Positions 61,768 to 64,000 of a DNA stretch of 64,000 nucleotides are shown one piece after another. Origin of the DNA: Acidobacteriota bacterium (GTDB taxonomy: Bacteria > Acidobacteriota > Blastocatellia > Pyrinomonadales > Pyrinomonadaceae). Within the stretch, counting starts at the first letter, position 1. Each line of letters begins with the position of its first letter. Where the stretch lies: assembly GCA_016700175.1 (NCBI GenBank), contig CP065003.1:3420001-3484000 (forward strand), in the 5' to 3' direction. The position numbers and the translations under genes were made by a program. The notes beneath the pieces are model-generated. The model saw only the letters and a program-made list of their open reading frames with translations, searched no databases and was not told the DNA's origin.

Positions 61768-62110
61768 TTAAGAAGTCGGGAGACAGAAGTCAGGAGTCAG
61801 GAGACGGGAGACGGGAGACGGGAGTCAGGAGACGGGAGTCAGGAGTCAGAAGTCAGGAGGCAGGAGACGGGAGACGGGAGACAGGAGACAGGGAGAGAAA
61901 CAAGATTGACAGGATAGAAGGATTGTCGTTGGGTGGTGCGGATATTGCTCGGTCCCTCGAACGATGCCTGTCGTTCTTTGTCAAAGCCTCTAACGATCAG
62001 CACGCTCAAGAAAACGGAAGAGATCAGACGTTCAGAACCACCCATCTTTTCTATCCTGTCCATCCTGTTTCCCTCTTCTCCTGACTCCTGACTCCTGACT
62101 CCTGAATTCC
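61768..62110. repeat. heptamer-arm inverted element 9 (GTCAGGA / GACGGGA units) with nested 9-mers
   Basis: Left arm of about 16 heptamers at 61768-61890. Inside lies AAGATTGACAGGATAGAAGG (from about 61904), mirrored by TCTATCCTGTCCATCCTGTT (about 62049). Right arm CTCCTGACTCCTGACTCCTG at about 62078-62103. The right arm ends 13 bases before the pgeF start. No gene in the core. Confidence 0.8.
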
Positions 62111-62116
62111 CACCAT

Positions 62117-62923
62117 ATGGACAATTTCTACTGGAAAGAACAGAAGGGCCTGAAGCTTCTCGTCTCGAGACACCTCGAAGCGGCCGGATTCGTCAACGGG
62201 TTCTCCACAAGGCTCGGGGGCGTGTCGCCTTTTCCGAAGGACGATCTGAACCTCGCCGGCTACGGAGAGGACACGGACGAGAACATAGAAGAGAACCGCC
62301 GCCGTTTTCTGGAACTCTTCGATAACGGCTATTCCATTTCCACGGTCTGGCAGATCCACGGCGACACGGTGAAGAGCGTGAGGAGCGAGGAAGAAGCGCT
62401 GGCCACCGAAGACCGTGCGGACGCGCTTGTGTCGGATCTTGAAGATCTGCTAATCGGAGTAAAGACCGCCGACTGCGTGCCTCTGCTTATCGGCGATCCC
62501 GAAACGGGCGCATTCGCCGCGGTCCACGCCGGATGGAGGGGAACCCTTCAGCGTATAGCCGAGAAGGCGGTCGCACGGCTTTCAAGCGAATTCGGGAGCG
62601 ATCCGTCGAGGCTTGTGGCAGCGATCGGGCCTGCCGCCTGCGGCCGGAACTACGAGGTCGGTCCCGAGGTCGTCGAGGCATTCGGCGAGGAGTTTTCCAC
62701 AGGTGGAAAATATTTTTCGCCCACAGCCGGCGGACACGCTCTGGTCGATCTGCATCTTGCCAACAAAGATCAGCTCGTGCGGGCGGGAATCGCCGAAGAT
62801 GCGGTTTCGATCGCACCTTACTGCACGATGGAAAGGACCGATCTATTCTTCTCGTACAGGAAGGAAAAGAGCCTGCACGGCCGCACAGGACGCCTCCTGT
62901 CCGTGATCGGTAAGGCGTTGTGA
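62117..62923 (+). CDS. pgeF: peptidoglycan editing factor / multicopper-type laccase domain protein
   Basis: 268 residues. Family marks: GFSTRLGGVSPFP, VWQIHGDTV, LIGVKTADCVPLLIGDPETG, AAVHAGWRGTLQRIAEKAV and AIGPAACGRNYEVGPEVVEAF, with the zinc/copper-type His and Cys residues in place. The family (DUF152, formerly called polyphenol oxidase) corrects misincorporated residues in peptidoglycan precursors or acts as a purine nucleoside enzyme. The start ATG follows a repeat arm; its ribosome-binding site is unclear. Confidence 0.93.
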   Translation: MDNFYWKEQKGLKLLVSRHLEAAGFVNGFSTRLGGVSPFPKDDLNLAGYGEDTDENIEENRRRFLELFDNGYSISTVWQIHGDTVKSVRSEEEALATEDRADALVSDLEDLLIGVKTADCVPLLIGDPETGAFAAVHAGWRGTLQRIAEKAVARLSSEFGSDPSRLVAAIGPAACGRNYEVGPEVVEAFGEEFSTGGKYFSPTAGGHALVDLHLANKDQLVRAGIAEDAVSIAPYCTMERTDLFFSYRKEKSLHGRTGRLLSVIGKAL

Positions 62924-62929
62924 TTTTCC

Positions 62930-62958
62930 TTAACGTACCGTCATCCTTGGTGTATGAT
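62930..62958 (+). promoter_or_regulatory. possible sigma-70 promoter before the peptidase-like gene
   Basis: TTAACG at 62930-62935, a 17-base spacer and TATGAT at 62953-62958. The -10 is good and the -35 is weak. It would start transcription about 35 bases before the ATG at 63000. Confidence 0.45.
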
Positions 62959-62999
62959 CGAAGGCCCTACAGAAAAAATTTTGTTTAAGGGATAGAACT

Positions 63000-64000
63000 A
63001 TGACCCGCAGTCTTAAACAAAATCCTTTAAGGTTCGCGCTTTTCATTCTAATTGCGTTGTCGTTTGCGGCGAGTGCTTCCGCAGCGCCAGACAAATGGGT
63101 AAGTGTCCGCACGAAGAACTTCTTCCTCTTCGGAAACGCGGCCGAAAAGGACGTTCGCGCGGCGGCAGAAAAGCTCGAGCAATTTCGCGAAGCATTCAAG
63201 CTGCTGTTCCCGGAGGTCCGGTTCGATGCGACGATTCCCACGAATGTCGTGGTATTCAGAGACAAGGCTTCCTACAGACCCTTTAAGCCGAAAAAGGACG
63301 ACGGAACACCCGACGAGGATCTGGCGGGATTCTTTCAGCCCGGTGAAGACGTCAACTACATAACCTTCTCAGTGGACCGTCCGGAGGCCGAAACGTTCGG
63401 CATCGTCTTTCACGAGTACGTTCATTTTCTGGTCGATGCACAGTTCGGAAAATCGCAGGTCCCCGCGTGGTTCAATGAAGGCCTCGCCGAGTATTACCAG
63501 ACCATAGAGATCCTCGAAGGCAGGAAGATCGTTCTTGGGAAGCCTCAGAACGATCACCTCAGGCTTCTCAGAAGCGCTGAACTGATCCCTCTCGAACAAT
63601 TCTTTTCGGTGGACAATTATTCTCTCCAGCGACACGACTCCGAATCGAGAGGCTATTTCTACGCACAGGCCTGGGCTTTGATGCACTACCTGATGGAGGG
63701 CGGCCAGGAAGCGAAGCTCGGCGATTTTCTCTCTTTCCTTTTCGAAGAGGTCGCACCCGAGAAGGCGTTCAGGCAGGCGTTCGGAATGGGTTATACGGAG
63801 ATGGAAGCGGCGCTGGACAAGTATGTTGATCAGCGCACGTACAAATACCGCACCCTTTCTCTGAACCGGCAGCTTGAGTTTGATACCGGAATGGAGGTCG
63901 CCCTTCTCTCGGAGGCCGATACCAATGCCTATCTCGGCGATCTTCTTTATCACACGCACGAATTCGCTGATGCCGCCGTGTTCCTTGAGAAGGCGGTCGC
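63000..64000 (+). CDS. exported peptidase MA-like (gluzincin-type) protein, 3' end cut by window
   Basis: At least 333 residues, running off the window. A signal peptide (RFALFILIALSFAASASAAP) is followed by WVSVRTKNFFLFGNAAEKDV. FHEYVHFLVD contains the HEXXH zinc motif (H138, E139, H142), and WFNEGLAEYYQ supplies the downstream Glu helix. The end of the visible part (AYLGDLLYHTHEFADAAVFL) looks like the start of TPR repeats, as in DUF1570 or peptidase-MA-like proteins. AAGGGATAGAACT precedes the ATG. Confidence 0.82.
   Translation, partial: MTRSLKQNPLRFALFILIALSFAASASAAPDKWVSVRTKNFFLFGNAAEKDVRAAAEKLEQFREAFKLLFPEVRFDATIPTNVVVFRDKASYRPFKPKKDDGTPDEDLAGFFQPGEDVNYITFSVDRPEAETFGIVFHEYVHFLVDAQFGKSQVPAWFNEGLAEYYQTIEILEGRKIVLGKPQNDHLRLLRSAELIPLEQFFSVDNYSLQRHDSESRGYFYAQAWALMHYLMEGGQEAKLGDFLSFLFEEVAPEKAFRQAFGMGYTEMEAALDKYVDQRTYKYRTLSLNRQLEFDTGMEVALLSEADTNAYLGDLLYHTHEFADAAVFLEKAV

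Overview
The window looks like a chromosomal segment of a moderately high-GC, diderm, heterotrophic bacterium. The best guess, by inference only, is Acidobacteriota (Blastocatellia/Pyrinomonadales-like): many Sec-type signal peptides ending in Ala-X-Ala/Gln, a bacillithiol gene (bshA), a DUF885 peptidase, fused WD40-caspase proteins, an ECF sigma factor with a membrane regulator, and many short-unit intergenic repeats. There are no rRNA genes, CRISPR arrays, recognisable transposases or phage genes. One tRNA (Thr, CGT anticodon) is present.

Layout. 1-15.4 kb is mostly housekeeping and metabolism: two methyltransferases, a NUDIX/metallo-beta-lactamase fusion, a CBS protein, a DDAH-type hydrolase, threonine synthase, a secreted esterase, a ketoacyl synthase, tRNA-Thr, an SLC13-type transporter, small secreted or membrane proteins and a broken LprI-like gene. 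15.8-33.9 kb is the accessory island: five consecutive exported caspase-fold genes on the + strand (three with long WD40 beta-propeller regions, two without), followed by a convergent ECF sigma factor/membrane regulator pair and a secreted orphan. Two of the WD40-caspases share a near-identical 1.55 kb linker-caspase module although their WD40 parts have diverged. One of these copies carries a one-base deletion in a G-run that splits the gene.

34-47 kb holds secreted hydrolases, a ParD/ParE-type toxin-antitoxin pair, an osmolyte (glycine-betaine type) ABC importer split into a fused binding protein-permease and a separate ATPase, a von Willebrand factor D-domain protein, and xylH-xylF without a neighbouring ATPase. 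47.5-64 kb holds a flavin reductase, trmFO, bshA with a tiny overlapping membrane protein, a PPK2-type kinase, a SurA-N-like exported protein, a histidine kinase/sigma-54 response regulator pair, a DUF885 metallopeptidase, acpS, pgeF and a peptidase-MA-like protein cut by the window end.

The other striking theme is intergenic. At least ten loci carry short-unit tandem arrays (7, 9 or 10 nt). Many occur as two complementary arms around a core. Each locus has its own unit, yet the arms within a locus match each other. Several begin or end exactly at stop codons, and two loci 2.7 kb apart share the same core. These elements and the exported caspase cluster are the two observations most worth following.
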